Assembly (NCBI GenBank): GCA_900757185.1
Contig: CAAEMX010000035.1
Span: forward strand, 1-64,000
Direction of reading: 5' to 3'
DNA from: an uncultured Collinsella sp.
GTDB taxonomy: Bacteria; Actinomycetota; Coriobacteriia; Coriobacteriales; Coriobacteriaceae
DNA: 64,000 nt
Part shown: piece after piece, positions 50,196-61,686 of the stretch
Layout of the letters: each line of letters begins with the position of its first letter
How positions within the stretch are numbered: position 1 is the stretch's first letter
Made by a program: the position numbers and the translations under genes
The notes under the pieces: generated by a model
The model's input: the letters and a program-made list of their open reading frames with translations, nothing else
What the model was told of the DNA's origin: nothing
Database searches by the model: none

Positions 50196-51107
50196 ATGAA
50201 CGCTTCACCGCTTTCCTTCCAAGACATCATCCTGCGCCTCCAGCAGTACTGGGGCGAGCAGGGCTGCGTCATTATGCAGCCCTATGACTCCGAGGTCGGT
50301 GCCGGTACCTTCCATACCGCGACCACGCTTCGCTCGCTCGGTCCCGCCGAGTGGCGCACCTGCTATGCGCAGCCCTGCCGCCGTCCCGCCGACGGCCGCT
50401 ACGGCGAGAACCCCAACCGCATGCAGCACTACTATCAGTTCCAGGTGCTCATCAAGCCCTCGCCGGTCAACGCCCAGGAGCTCTACCTGGGTTCGCTGGC
50501 CGCCATTGGCCTGGACCCCAACGACCATGACGTCCGCTTTGTCGAGGACGACTGGGAGAGCCCGACGCTGGGCGCCTGGGGCCTTGGCTGGGAGGTCTGG
50601 CTCAATGGCATGGAGGTCACGCAGTTTACGTACTTCCAGCAGGTGGGCGGCATCGAGGTCGACCCCGTGCCCGTCGAGATCACCTACGGCCTGGAGCGTA
50701 TCGCCATGTACGCCCAGGGTGTCAACTCGGTCTATGACCTGGTGTGGAGCTATTTGCCCGACGGCACGCCCATGACCTACGGCGACGTGTTCCTGGAGAA
50801 CGAGCGCGAGTTCAGCGCTTACAACTTTGAGGTCGCCAACGTCGAGATGATGCGTCAGAAGTTCGACGACTATGAGGCCGAGTGCCACTCCTGCCTGGAG
50901 CGTAAGCTGCCGCTGCCGGCGTACGACTGTGTCATGAAGTGCAGCCATGCCTTCAACCTGCTCGATGCCCGCGGTGCGCTGTCCGCAGTCGAGCGCGCCA
51001 ACTACATCCTGCGCGTCCGCGCCGTCGCCAAGGCGTGCTGCGAGGCCTATATGGCCGAGGTCGCCGGAATCAACGAGAATACCGACCAGGAAGGCGAGGT
51101 GGCGTAA
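50196..51107 (+). CDS. glyQ: Glycine-tRNA ligase alpha subunit
   Basis: 303 residues. FQDIILRLQQYWGEQGCVIMQ is the standard opening; EVGAGTFHTATTLRSLGP and RPADGRYGENPNRMQHYYQFQ form the class II active site. It works as an alpha2beta2 enzyme with GlyS, three bases downstream. GAGGGGATATTAGAGG before ATG. The heterotetrameric type is usual in many bacteria, unlike the single-chain form. Confidence 0.97.
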   Translation: MNASPLSFQDIILRLQQYWGEQGCVIMQPYDSEVGAGTFHTATTLRSLGPAEWRTCYAQPCRRPADGRYGENPNRMQHYYQFQVLIKPSPVNAQELYLGSLAAIGLDPNDHDVRFVEDDWESPTLGAWGLGWEVWLNGMEVTQFTYFQQVGGIEVDPVPVEITYGLERIAMYAQGVNSVYDLVWSYLPDGTPMTYGDVFLENEREFSAYNFEVANVEMMRQKFDDYEAECHSCLERKLPLPAYDCVMKCSHAFNLLDARGALSAVERANYILRVRAVAKACCEAYMAEVAGINENTDQEGEVA

Positions 51108-51110
51108 GCC

Positions 51111-53207
51111 ATGGCAGACGCTAAGGATTTCCTGTTTGAGATCGGTACGGAGGAAATGCCCTCTGCACCGCTGAACAATGCCGTCAAGCAGCTTGGCACC
51201 ATGATCGCCAAAGGTCTCGACGAGGCAGGTCTTGCCCACGGCGAGGTCCGCGTGATCTCGAGCCCGCGTCGCCTGGCTGCGCTCGTTGCCGACGTCGCCA
51301 CCGCGACCGATGAGGTTCACGAGGTCAAGCGTGGCCCTGCGGCAAACATCGCCTTCGACGCTGACGGTAACGCCACCAAGGCCGCCCAGGGCTTCGCCCG
51401 CAAGTGCGGTGTGGCTGCCGAGGATCTGGTCCGTCGCGAGGACACCGACGGCCGTGAGTACGTCTTTGCCGAGAAGAACATTCCTTCCGCCCCGGCCACC
51501 CCGATCCTGACGGCCCTGTGCGAGAAGACCATCGCCGGCCTGCAGTGGCCCAACTACCGTAGTCAGCGCTGGGGCCACGAGCATGCGACCTTTGTTCGTC
51601 CGGTCCGTTGGATCTGCTGCCTTCTGGGCGAGGACGTCGTGCCCGTGTCGTTTGCCGACGTGACGAGCGGCAACACCACGCGCGGTCATCGCGTACTTGG
51701 CCCTGGTGACCATGTGGTTGCCAGCCCCGCCGTCTACGAGCAGGTGCTCGAGGACGCCGGCGTGCTTTCTGCCGAGCGTCGTCGTGAGGCCATCCTTGCC
51801 GGTATCGCCGAGGTCGAGGCCGCCCGTCCCGGCTGCCATGTCGATACGCCCAAGAAGGTCTTCGAGGAGGTTATTAACCTTTGCGAGTGGCCGACGGTGC
51901 TCGTCGGTACCTTCGACGAGGAGTTCCTCAAGGTCCCGCACGAGATCATCTGCGAGTCCATGCTCACCAACCAGCGCTACTTCCCAATCTATGACGGCGA
52001 GGGCAAGCTCACGCGTGAGTTTGTGGTCGTCTCCAACAGCAAGCCCGAGAACGCCGAGCGCGTGATCGACGGCAACGAGCGCGTCGTGCGCGCCCGTCTG
52101 GACGATGCAAAGTTCTTCTACGAGGAGGACCTGAAGATCTCCCTCGACGAGTTCCGTGAGCGTCTGTCCAAGGTCGCCTTCCAGGAGAAGCTCGGCAGCG
52201 TGCTCGCCAAGTCCGAGCGCATCGAGCAGCTCGCGCTCGCTATTGCCCGCGAGGCTCATCTGGGCGCCCATCTTGCCGCCGACGCCGCTCGCGCCGCGCA
52301 CCTGTGCAAGGCCGACCTGGTGTCCAACGCCGTCGTCGAGTTCACGAGTCAGCAGGGCGTGATGGGCGGTTACTACGCCACCGCGATGGGGGAGAACGAC
52401 GAGGTCGCCCACGCCATTCGCGATCATTATCGTCCCCGCTTTGCTGGTGACGAGCTGCCTGAGGGCACCGCTGGCTGCATCGTGGCCTGCGCCGACAAGC
52501 TTGATACCATCGCGGGTATCTTTGCCATCGGCGAGCCCCCGACTGGCTCCTCCGATCCTTATGCGCTGCGTCGTGCCGCTATCGGTATCATCAACATCCT
52601 GCGCGACCGTCTGCCGATCGATCCCACGTCGCTCATCGACTTTGCGCTCGAGCTCTATAGCGAGCAGGGCATTGAGTTCGACGCCGCCGAGGTCGCCCAG
52701 CAGGTTCGTGACTTCTTCCATGGCCGCCTGGTGAGCATGGCCCGCGACGAAAAGATCCCGGCCGATACCGTTGCCGCCGTCTCCGCGGTGCACATTATCG
52801 CCCCGTCCGTCTTCTTCGCCCGCTGCGCCGCCCTCGACGAGGCCCGCAAGAACGACGCTGAGACGTTCGACAACCTGGCGACCGCCTATGCCCGCGCCGC
52901 GCATATCTCCAAGCCCGAGCTGGGTGCGGAGTATGACCGCAGCCTGATGGGCGAGGTCGAGCTTGCGCTCGCCGACGCCTCCGAGGCTGCTCAGACCGCC
53001 GTCGATGCCGCCCTTGCTGCCGAGGACTACCCGGCCGCATTTGCCGCCCTCGCCGCCCTGCGCGCGCCCATCGACCGCTTCTTCGACGAGGTTATGGTCA
53101 TGGACAAGGACGAGCAGCTTCGCGATAATCGCCTTAAGCTGCTCAACCGCTTCGAGGCCGTTTTCTCCGGCATCGCCAACATCGGTGAGCTTGCCCGCAA
53201 AAAGTAA
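51111..53207 (+). CDS. glyS: Glycine-tRNA ligase beta subunit
   Basis: 698 residues. DFLFEIGTEEMPSAPL (4-19) is the GlyS start; RFVRPVRW-like FVRPVRWICCLLG, then HEIICESMLTNQRYFPIYDG and GTAGCIVACADKLDTIAGIF follow in family order, with the C-terminal anticodon-binding part (DRFFDEVMVMDKDEQLRDNR). It recognises tRNA-Gly. A 1,084-codon open frame on the other strand is only a composition artefact. Confidence 0.97.
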   Translation: MADAKDFLFEIGTEEMPSAPLNNAVKQLGTMIAKGLDEAGLAHGEVRVISSPRRLAALVADVATATDEVHEVKRGPAANIAFDADGNATKAAQGFARKCGVAAEDLVRREDTDGREYVFAEKNIPSAPATPILTALCEKTIAGLQWPNYRSQRWGHEHATFVRPVRWICCLLGEDVVPVSFADVTSGNTTRGHRVLGPGDHVVASPAVYEQVLEDAGVLSAERRREAILAGIAEVEAARPGCHVDTPKKVFEEVINLCEWPTVLVGTFDEEFLKVPHEIICESMLTNQRYFPIYDGEGKLTREFVVVSNSKPENAERVIDGNERVVRARLDDAKFFYEEDLKISLDEFRERLSKVAFQEKLGSVLAKSERIEQLALAIAREAHLGAHLAADAARAAHLCKADLVSNAVVEFTSQQGVMGGYYATAMGENDEVAHAIRDHYRPRFAGDELPEGTAGCIVACADKLDTIAGIFAIGEPPTGSSDPYALRRAAIGIINILRDRLPIDPTSLIDFALELYSEQGIEFDAAEVAQQVRDFFHGRLVSMARDEKIPADTVAAVSAVHIIAPSVFFARCAALDEARKNDAETFDNLATAYARAAHISKPELGAEYDRSLMGEVELALADASEAAQTAVDAALAAEDYPAAFAALAALRAPIDRFFDEVMVMDKDEQLRDNRLKLLNRFEAVFSGIANIGELARKK

Positions 53208-53241
53208 GCCAGCCTGCGCATAAGCGCAAAAGGAGCCCCGC

Positions 53242-54108
53242 ATGGATTGCCCGGTCACCGCTCGTCCCACCGTTATCGTTATCTCCGACTCGCTCGGCGA
53301 TACCGCTTGTGAGGTGGTGCTTGCGGCGTCCGGGCAATTTGATGAAGGGGCTTTTCGCGTTTTGCGCCTGCCCAAGGTGACCTCCGTGGAGCAGGTCAAG
53401 TCATTTGTGGGGCCGCGCGTCGATGCCGACCATCGCGATGTCGCCGTGTTCCATACCATTGTCGATCCGGCGCTTCGCGCCCGCGTGCTCGATTACCTGG
53501 GTATGCTGCATATCCGTTCGGTCGACCTGATCGGCCCGACGCTTGCCGTGCTGTCGTCGCTCATCGGTGTGCCGCCCAAGTGCGTTGCGGGCGTGATTCA
53601 CAAGACCGATGACCGCTATTTCCATCGTATCGAGGCCATGGAGTATTTCGTTGAGCACGATGACGGTCGTGGTTGCGACGATCTGTCGGGTGCCGATATC
53701 GTGCTGCTGGGTGTGTCGCGTACATCCAAGACGCCGCTGTCGATGTATTTAGCCTATCAGGGCTACAAGGTCGCCAATGTTCCGTTGGCCCATGGCATGG
53801 AGCCGCCCAAGTCGATTTACGAGGTTGACCCGATGCACCTGTTCGGCCTGATTTCGACCGTCGATGTGATTTCCGAAATTCGCGATAGCCGCTTGGGCGA
53901 TGACTACGCCCGTGCTGTTGCCGGCTCCTATGCCGAGCCCGAGAGCGTGCGCAGCGAGCTCGAGGAAGCTCGTGCCCTCATGAAGCGCCTAGGCTGCTTT
54001 GTGGTGCGTACCGACGGCAAGGCCATCGAGGAAAGCGCTGCCGAGATCATTAGCCACTTGGGGGAAATCCAAGAAGCTCGCGCCCGCCGAGCCACCCGCC
54101 GCGCCTAA
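53242..54108 (+). CDS. Pyruvate, phosphate dikinase regulatory protein
   Basis: 288 residues, DUF299/PPSR family: an ADP-dependent kinase and phosphorylase that switches PPDK off and on. The nucleotide loop LLGVSRTSKTPLSMYLA is present, with HKTDDRYFHRIEAMEYFVEHDDG earlier. The PPDK gene is 250 bases downstream, the expected partner. AAAGGAGC precedes ATG. Confidence 0.95.
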   Translation: MDCPVTARPTVIVISDSLGDTACEVVLAASGQFDEGAFRVLRLPKVTSVEQVKSFVGPRVDADHRDVAVFHTIVDPALRARVLDYLGMLHIRSVDLIGPTLAVLSSLIGVPPKCVAGVIHKTDDRYFHRIEAMEYFVEHDDGRGCDDLSGADIVLLGVSRTSKTPLSMYLAYQGYKVANVPLAHGMEPPKSIYEVDPMHLFGLISTVDVISEIRDSRLGDDYARAVAGSYAEPESVRSELEEARALMKRLGCFVVRTDGKAIEESAAEIISHLGEIQEARARRATRRA

Positions 54109-54358
54109 TATTAGTAGCATTTTGATAAAGCGATTTAGCAAAAACATCGCATCTGACCTGCTTTTTTATTGTGTTGGTATCTTCATAAGGTAACCAACTT
54201 TACCTACCGTTTACCGCCAGTTTTAGCACGTTTACCAAACCGCGTATCCTCTGCTCAAGCCCGTTCAAATCCGGCCGTATAGTTCCCTCACGGCCCGCAT
54301 CCGGCGGGTCGATTCGTTACCACGGTCGTGCGCGTAAGCGCATGGAAGGGGAAGTATC

Positions 54359-57109
<2,751 letters not shown>

Positions 57110-57147
57110 CGTTTTGGGTATAGACGCCTAGCGTAGCCCCCTTCATG

Positions 57148-57177
57148 CCGCCCGCCTCATTCGTGAGGCGGGCGGTT
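57148..57177 (+). terminator. Terminator after ppdK
   Basis: CCGCCCGCCTCA pairs with TGAGGCGGGCGG (57164-57175) around a TTCG tetraloop: a 12-bp perfect stem followed by TTAT. The U-tract is weak but the stem is very stable. Confidence 0.75.
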
Positions 57178-57221
57178 ATCATGTGCGGGTTTTGTCTTTT
57201 TGTCTGCGTAAAAAATTGTTC

Positions 57222-57249
57222 TTGCAGCAGAAACCCGCGCGTGTATACT
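57222..57249 (+). promoter_or_regulatory. Promoter of rplS
   Basis: -35 TTGCAG (57222-57227), 16-base spacer, -10 TATACT (57244-57249). The transcript would begin ~60 bases before the L19 start. Confidence 0.65.
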
Positions 57250-57270
57250 CGAATACGTTTGTTCAACTAC

Positions 57271-57294
57271 GTGCCGGCCAAGGTGGTACGGCAC
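57271..57294 (+). promoter_or_regulatory. Hairpin in the rplS leader
   Basis: GTGCCG (57271-57276) pairs with CGGCAC (57289-57294) in the leader of L19. L19 is often self-controlled through a leader RNA, so this may be the binding site; the hairpin alone does not prove it. Confidence 0.35.
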
Positions 57295-57318
57295 CTCTAG
57301 AAGAGTAAGGAATTGCAC

Positions 57319-57660
57319 ATGGATTACATCCGCGCAATCGAGCGTCAGCAGATCCGCGAGGACATTCCTCAGGTTCGCGTCGCCGACAACGTCAAGGTTC
57401 ACTACCGCATTAAGGAAGGCGACCGCGAGCGCATCCAGGTCTTCCAGGGCGACGTCATCCGCATGGCCGGCGCCGGTGCCCGCGAGACCTTCACCGTCCG
57501 CAAGATGTCCTTCGGTGTCGGTGTTGAGCGTACCTTCCCGCTTCACAGCCCCAAGATCGCCAAGCTCGAGGTCGTTCGTCATGGTCGCGTCCGTCGCGCC
57601 AAGCTGTACTACCTCCGCGACAAGGTGGGCAAGGCTGCTCGCATCCCCGAGAAGCGCTAA
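57319..57660 (+). CDS. rplS: 50S ribosomal protein L19
   Basis: 113 residues. FRVGDTV-type region reads RVADNVKVHYRIKEGDRERIQVFQG, and VGVERTFPLHSPKI and RVRRAKLYYLRDKVGKAARI complete the family. The ATG at 57319 follows AAGGAATTGCAC; an in-frame TTG six bases earlier is less likely. Monocistronic by its own promoter and terminator. The usual trmD neighbour has moved away in this genome. Confidence 0.97.
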   Translation: MDYIRAIERQQIREDIPQVRVADNVKVHYRIKEGDRERIQVFQGDVIRMAGAGARETFTVRKMSFGVGVERTFPLHSPKIAKLEVVRHGRVRRAKLYYLRDKVGKAARIPEKR

Positions 57661-57694
57661 GAAGATCGCAGCGTCTGTCCACTCGTTTGGACAC

Positions 57695-57724
57695 AAGGGT
57701 CACCTTCGGGTGGCCCTTCTTTTT
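57695..57724 (+). terminator. Terminator of rplS
   Basis: AAGGGTCACC (57695-57704) pairs with GGTGGCCCTT (57709-57718) around TTCG, followed by CTTTTT. Clear intrinsic terminator. Confidence 0.88.
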
Positions 57725-57753
57725 ATCTGATTTGCATGCAAGGAGGGCCTGGT

Positions 57754-58542
57754 ATGGCCAACATGACGAGCTCGGTTTCGGCATCGCAGGTTGCCGGTGA
57801 GTTGGCGAGCGCTACGTTTGAGGAGATTCCCGCCCTCGTGGAGCATTATCGCGAGGACCCGCGCCAGCAGGTGATCAAGGCTTGTGAACGCGCCCTCAAA
57901 CGCCATGCCAAAGAGCTTGCCGAGCGCGAGCGCGTCAATGACATGTACGAGCTTATGCATGAGCTTGGCGGCGATGGGGTGGTCGTTGGTGTCGACGAGG
58001 TGGGTCGCGGATCGGTGGCCGGTCCTTTGACGGTGTGCGCCGTCTGTCTTCCTATGGAGCCGCACGTTTGGGGTATCAACGATTCCAAAAAGCTCACGCC
58101 GGCGCGCCGCGAGTTGCTCTCAGTGAAGATTGCCGAGGTGGCGACGGCGATCGGTTTTTGCCATATTGCGCCGAAGGATATCGATGAGATGGGCATGGCC
58201 CGTGCTATCCGTACCGCCGTTGCGGGCGCCGTGGCCGATACGGGGCTTGAACCCGACTGCGTCCTCATGGACGGTAATCCTTTGGGTGCCGTTCCCAACG
58301 AGCGCGATGTGGTGAAGGGCGATGCCAAGATCGCCTGCATCGCCGCGGCGTCCATCATGGCCAAGGTCACGCGTGACGAGATGATGGTCGAGTACGACGC
58401 CGAGTATCCCGAGTACCATCTGGCCGAGTCGAAGGGCTATGCGAGCCCCGAGCATATCGAGGCCATTCGCAAACATGGACTTTGTCCGCTGCACCGCGTG
58501 AGCTTTTGCGGAAACTTTCTGCAGACTGAGCGCCTTTTCTAG
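57754..58542 (+). CDS. rnhB: Ribonuclease HII
   Basis: 262 residues. GVDEVGRGSVAGPLTV contains the first Asp-Glu pair, DSKKLTPARRE and LMDGNPLGAVP the next, and KVTRDEMM the last acidic site. It cuts RNA in RNA-DNA hybrids. A ~75-residue N-terminal helical extension is typical of the longer Firmicutes/Actinobacteria form. ATG 57754 with AAGGAGG (57740-57746) is chosen over ATG 57736. Confidence 0.95.
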   Translation: MANMTSSVSASQVAGELASATFEEIPALVEHYREDPRQQVIKACERALKRHAKELAERERVNDMYELMHELGGDGVVVGVDEVGRGSVAGPLTVCAVCLPMEPHVWGINDSKKLTPARRELLSVKIAEVATAIGFCHIAPKDIDEMGMARAIRTAVAGAVADTGLEPDCVLMDGNPLGAVPNERDVVKGDAKIACIAAASIMAKVTRDEMMVEYDAEYPEYHLAESKGYASPEHIEAIRKHGLCPLHRVSFCGNFLQTERLF

Positions 58543-58591
58543 GTCAATTGTGGAGACAGGGACCCCTGGCGTTTTATAAACCTGCTGGTAG

Positions 58592-58633
58592 CGGGCCGTG
58601 TGCAACGTGATTGTTGCGTACGGCCCGTTTTTT
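58592..58633 (+). terminator. Terminator of rnhB
   Basis: CGGGCCGTGTGCAAC (58592-58606) pairs with GTTGCGTACGGCCCG (58613-58627), two G-U pairs, followed by TTTTTTG. Very strong stem. Confidence 0.88.
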
Positions 58634-58731
58634 GTTGGCATTTGGTCAGCTTTTGGTTTGCTTCCGGTACTTACCCGCATGAAAGGTGCCCTCATCATCG
58701 GGGCAATGCAGTGTGCGGGAAAGGAGACCCC

Positions 58732-59217
58732 ATGAGTGCCGCAAGCAAAAAGAGCAAGACGCAGCAGCTCAAGGAGCGTTGGGAAAACGGCGATCTCGAC
58801 TGCGGGGCGATGACGCCCGAGTTTATCAAGGGGCTCAGTCCCCGCGAGCTGGGCATGCTGGGCGAGCTGATCACCATCGACTACTTTAACGAGCGCGGCT
58901 ACACCTTGCTGGAGCAGGGTTATCGTTGCACCGAGGGCGAGGCCGATCTGGTGCTGCTCGATGAGCTCGACGATGTGGTGGTGATGGCCGAGGTCAAGAC
59001 CAGGCGGGTTGCGCTCGATTGCGACACGCGGGTGTTTCCCGAGGAGGCGGTGAACGCCCAAAAGCAACGCCGCTACCGCCGCATCGCAAGTTGCTACCTC
59101 ATGGAGCATTATCCACTCAAGGCGATTCGCTTCGATGCCGTGGGCGTCACCATCCGCGGCGGGCATATCGCCGAGATCGAGCATCAGTACAATGCGTTCG
59201 ATTGGCAGGTGTCGTGA
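58732..59217 (+). CDS. YraN-like (UPF0102) nuclease-fold protein
   Basis: 161 residues. GEADLVLLDELDDVVVMAEVKTRR carries the D...E-x-K pattern of the restriction-endonuclease-like fold, with GYTLLEQGYRCTEGEADL before it. UPF0102 proteins regularly sit next to rnhB and comM; their role is thought to be in DNA repair or recombination but is not established. A ~50-residue N-terminal leader (KKSKTQQLKERWENG) is extra. ATG 58732 follows AAGGAGA; a longer frame from 58600 runs through the rnhB terminator and is rejected. Confidence 0.88.
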   Translation: MSAASKKSKTQQLKERWENGDLDCGAMTPEFIKGLSPRELGMLGELITIDYFNERGYTLLEQGYRCTEGEADLVLLDELDDVVVMAEVKTRRVALDCDTRVFPEEAVNAQKQRRYRRIASCYLMEHYPLKAIRFDAVGVTIRGGHIAEIEHQYNAFDWQVS

Positions 59218-60740
59218 TGGCGTTCGAGACGTTTGCCGTTCACGCGGCCTGCATCCGCGGCGTCGAGGCGATTCCCGTCACGGTCGAGGTCTCGCTTGCC
59301 GGCGGCGTTCCGGGCATTCAGATGCTCGGCATTCCGAGTATGGAGGTGATGGAGTCACGCGGTCGTATTCGCTGTGCGATGCGCTCCGCCGGGTTCGAGA
59401 TCCCGCGCTCGGGCATTACGGTCAATCTAGCGCCCGGCGATATTCGCAAGACCGGTAGCGGCTTTGATCTGCCCATCGCCATCGCGGTATTGGCGGCCGA
59501 TGGTCAGATTCCCCGCGACAACCTCGATCGTTGTCTTATCGCTGGTGAGCTTGGCTTGGACGGTACGGTCCTTCCTGTCAAGGGCGAGGTGGCGTTTCAG
59601 CTATTGGCGCGTGATATGGGGCTGTCCTTTATCGCTGGCAGGTCCGATCAGCATGTGCCGCTTGCGGGCGTGGATTGCGGCTTTATCGATCATTTGTCTC
59701 AGCTTGCTCATGGAATGGGCGATGCCGCGCGGCACTACTTGGATTCTGAGGGCGTCGAGGCGACCTTTGAGCCCGAGCTCGACTATGCCGACGTGCTGGG
59801 GCAGGAGGTTGCCAAACGCGGCATGGCACTGGCGGCAGCGGGTGAGCTCGGTTTGCTTATGATCGGGTCCCCTGGATCGGGCAAGACGATGCTTGCGCGC
59901 CGTATGACCGGCATCCTGCCCGAGCTTTCCGTTGAGGATCAGCAGGAGGCGCTGTGCATCCATTCGGTCTTGGGCGAGAACATCGATGGCTTATTGGCAG
60001 GTCATCGGCCCTTCCGCAGTCCCCACCACAGTATTTCGACCGCAGGCCTTATCGGCGGAGGACGCCCGGTGCATCCGGGTGAGATCAGCCTGGCTCATGG
60101 CGGCGTGCTCTTTTTGGACGAGCTTGCCGAGTTTCCCACGGGTGTGCTGCAGACGCTGCGTCAGCCTATCGAACGCGGCCATGTGAGGATCGTACGCGTC
60201 GATGGGGCCTTTACCTTCCCGTCGCGCTTTCAGCTGCTGGCCGCGAGCAATCCCTGCCCCTGCGGCTTTTTGGGCGATCGCGAGGTGCCATGCCGCTGCT
60301 CGGCATCGATGGTGGAGCGCTATCGGGCAAAGCTGCGCGGTCCTTTGGCCGACCGTATCGACATGATGATCGATGTGACCCGTCCCGACCCCCAAGTGAT
60401 TATCGAGGGTGCGGAGGGTATGTCGTCGGCCGAGTTGCGTGACTACGTTGTGCGCGGTCGCGCCTTTCGCGCCTGGCGCGAGTCCCGTATGGACGATGTG
60501 GATGCCGAGGCCGAGGATGACGAGACGCGGTCCATTGACGGCGTCGTTTCGACCTTTGAGCTCGATGCTGCGGCGGAGAAGTGTGTGCTCGGCCTGTCGA
60601 AGCGCACGCATCTCACGGGCCGCGGCATCGTGCGCCTGGTGCGTATCTCGCGTACCATCGCCGACGTCGCCGAGAGCGAGCAGGTGACGCAGGACCACGT
60701 GCTCGAGGCGGCGATGTACCAGGGAAGGAGGGACCAGTGA
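59217..60740 (+). CDS. comM: Mg-chelatase-like AAA+ ATPase ComM/YifB
   Basis: 507 residues. N-terminal Lon-like fold (~1-190), then the AAA+ core with Walker A GSPGSGKT (217-224) and Walker B LFLDELAEF, and the C-terminal Mg-chelatase part with zinc-like CPCGFLGD and CRCS. ComM is a branch-migration helicase in natural transformation. ATG overlaps the YraN stop (TGATG). It is next to dprA, another transformation gene. Confidence 0.94.
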   Translation: MAFETFAVHAACIRGVEAIPVTVEVSLAGGVPGIQMLGIPSMEVMESRGRIRCAMRSAGFEIPRSGITVNLAPGDIRKTGSGFDLPIAIAVLAADGQIPRDNLDRCLIAGELGLDGTVLPVKGEVAFQLLARDMGLSFIAGRSDQHVPLAGVDCGFIDHLSQLAHGMGDAARHYLDSEGVEATFEPELDYADVLGQEVAKRGMALAAAGELGLLMIGSPGSGKTMLARRMTGILPELSVEDQQEALCIHSVLGENIDGLLAGHRPFRSPHHSISTAGLIGGGRPVHPGEISLAHGGVLFLDELAEFPTGVLQTLRQPIERGHVRIVRVDGAFTFPSRFQLLAASNPCPCGFLGDREVPCRCSASMVERYRAKLRGPLADRIDMMIDVTRPDPQVIIEGAEGMSSAELRDYVVRGRAFRAWRESRMDDVDAEAEDDETRSIDGVVSTFELDAAAEKCVLGLSKRTHLTGRGIVRLVRISRTIADVAESEQVTQDHVLEAAMYQGRRDQ

Positions 60741-61672
60741 TGGCCGAGGGGACCTTCGAGCTGCATCCAGGTGACGCGTTGTATCCCGAGACTGTTTTGG
60801 AGCTTTCTGATGTTCCCCAGACGCTCTATGTGCGCGGCAACCCCGAGGTGCTTTCGACGCCTGCGCTCTCCATCATCGGCGCGCGCAAGGCCTCGCCGTA
60901 TGGTCTTGCCGTGGCAGAGCTTGCGGCAAAGGTGGCGGTCGAGGCGGGCGTGACGGTTGTTTCGGGCGGCGCGGTCGGTTGTGACCAGGCCTCGGGTTGG
61001 GCTGCGGTCAACGCCGGCGGCAAACACGTCGTGGTGCTGGGGACGGGTGCCGACGTGGCCTACCCGCGTTCGAGTGCGGGGCTTATTACGCGCACGCTCG
61101 ATACGGGTGGCGCGGTCGTGTCGATATCCCCGTGGGGCATGGGTCCGCGCAAGTTTGCCTTTCCACGCCGCAATCGCGTGATCGCGGCACTGTCACAAGC
61201 CCTCTTTGTATCCGAGGCAGGTATGCCTTCCGGGACGTTTTCTACAGCCGAGGCTGCTATGGATTTGGGGCGCGAACTTCTTGCCGTGCCGGGGTCGATC
61301 CTATCGCCCGAGTCGCGTGGCACGAATTACCTCATTGCGAACGGGGCCTGCTGCATCATCGACGAGGAATCTATCGAGATGGCTATCTCACGCATCTACG
61401 GCACCCTGCGCTACTCGCGCCCCGATGCGCCCGGCATTGCCGACCTGGATCCAACACAGCAGACCGCGATGCATGCGCTCATCGCCTCTCCGCTCAAGGT
61501 CGACGACATCGCGGCGCTTGTCTCGCTCGATGCCGTCGGAGTGCTCAAGCTCTTGGGCTCGCTTGAGCTCGAGGGCCTTATCGAGCGCATGATGGATGGA
61601 AGGTATGCGCCCTCCAAGTTTGCCCTTCACGCCCAGACACCCTTCGGTCACAATGGAAAACGTGTCAATTAG
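60740..61672 (+). CDS. dprA: DNA-processing protein DprA
   Basis: 310 residues. The Rossmann core has IIGARKASPYG, VVSGGAVGCDQASGWAAV and VVVLGTGADVAYPRSS; it ends with a C-terminal winged-helix-like part (DDIAALVSLDAVGVLKLLGSLE). DprA loads RecA onto incoming single-stranded DNA. The usual SAM-like N-terminal domain seems to be missing; the N-terminus starts almost at the fold. ATG overlaps the comM stop by one base, with GGAAGGAGG upstream. Confidence 0.93.
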   Translation: MAEGTFELHPGDALYPETVLELSDVPQTLYVRGNPEVLSTPALSIIGARKASPYGLAVAELAAKVAVEAGVTVVSGGAVGCDQASGWAAVNAGGKHVVVLGTGADVAYPRSSAGLITRTLDTGGAVVSISPWGMGPRKFAFPRRNRVIAALSQALFVSEAGMPSGTFSTAEAAMDLGRELLAVPGSILSPESRGTNYLIANGACCIIDEESIEMAISRIYGTLRYSRPDAPGIADLDPTQQTAMHALIASPLKVDDIAALVSLDAVGVLKLLGSLELEGLIERMMDGRYAPSKFALHAQTPFGHNGKRVN

Positions 61673-61686
61673 AAAGGTGTTTGCAG

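Noticed and set aside
50205..53459. Open frame of 1,084 codons on the minus strand
   Set aside because: It is opposite glyQ-glyS, has no family motif and reflects third-position GC bias of the real genes.
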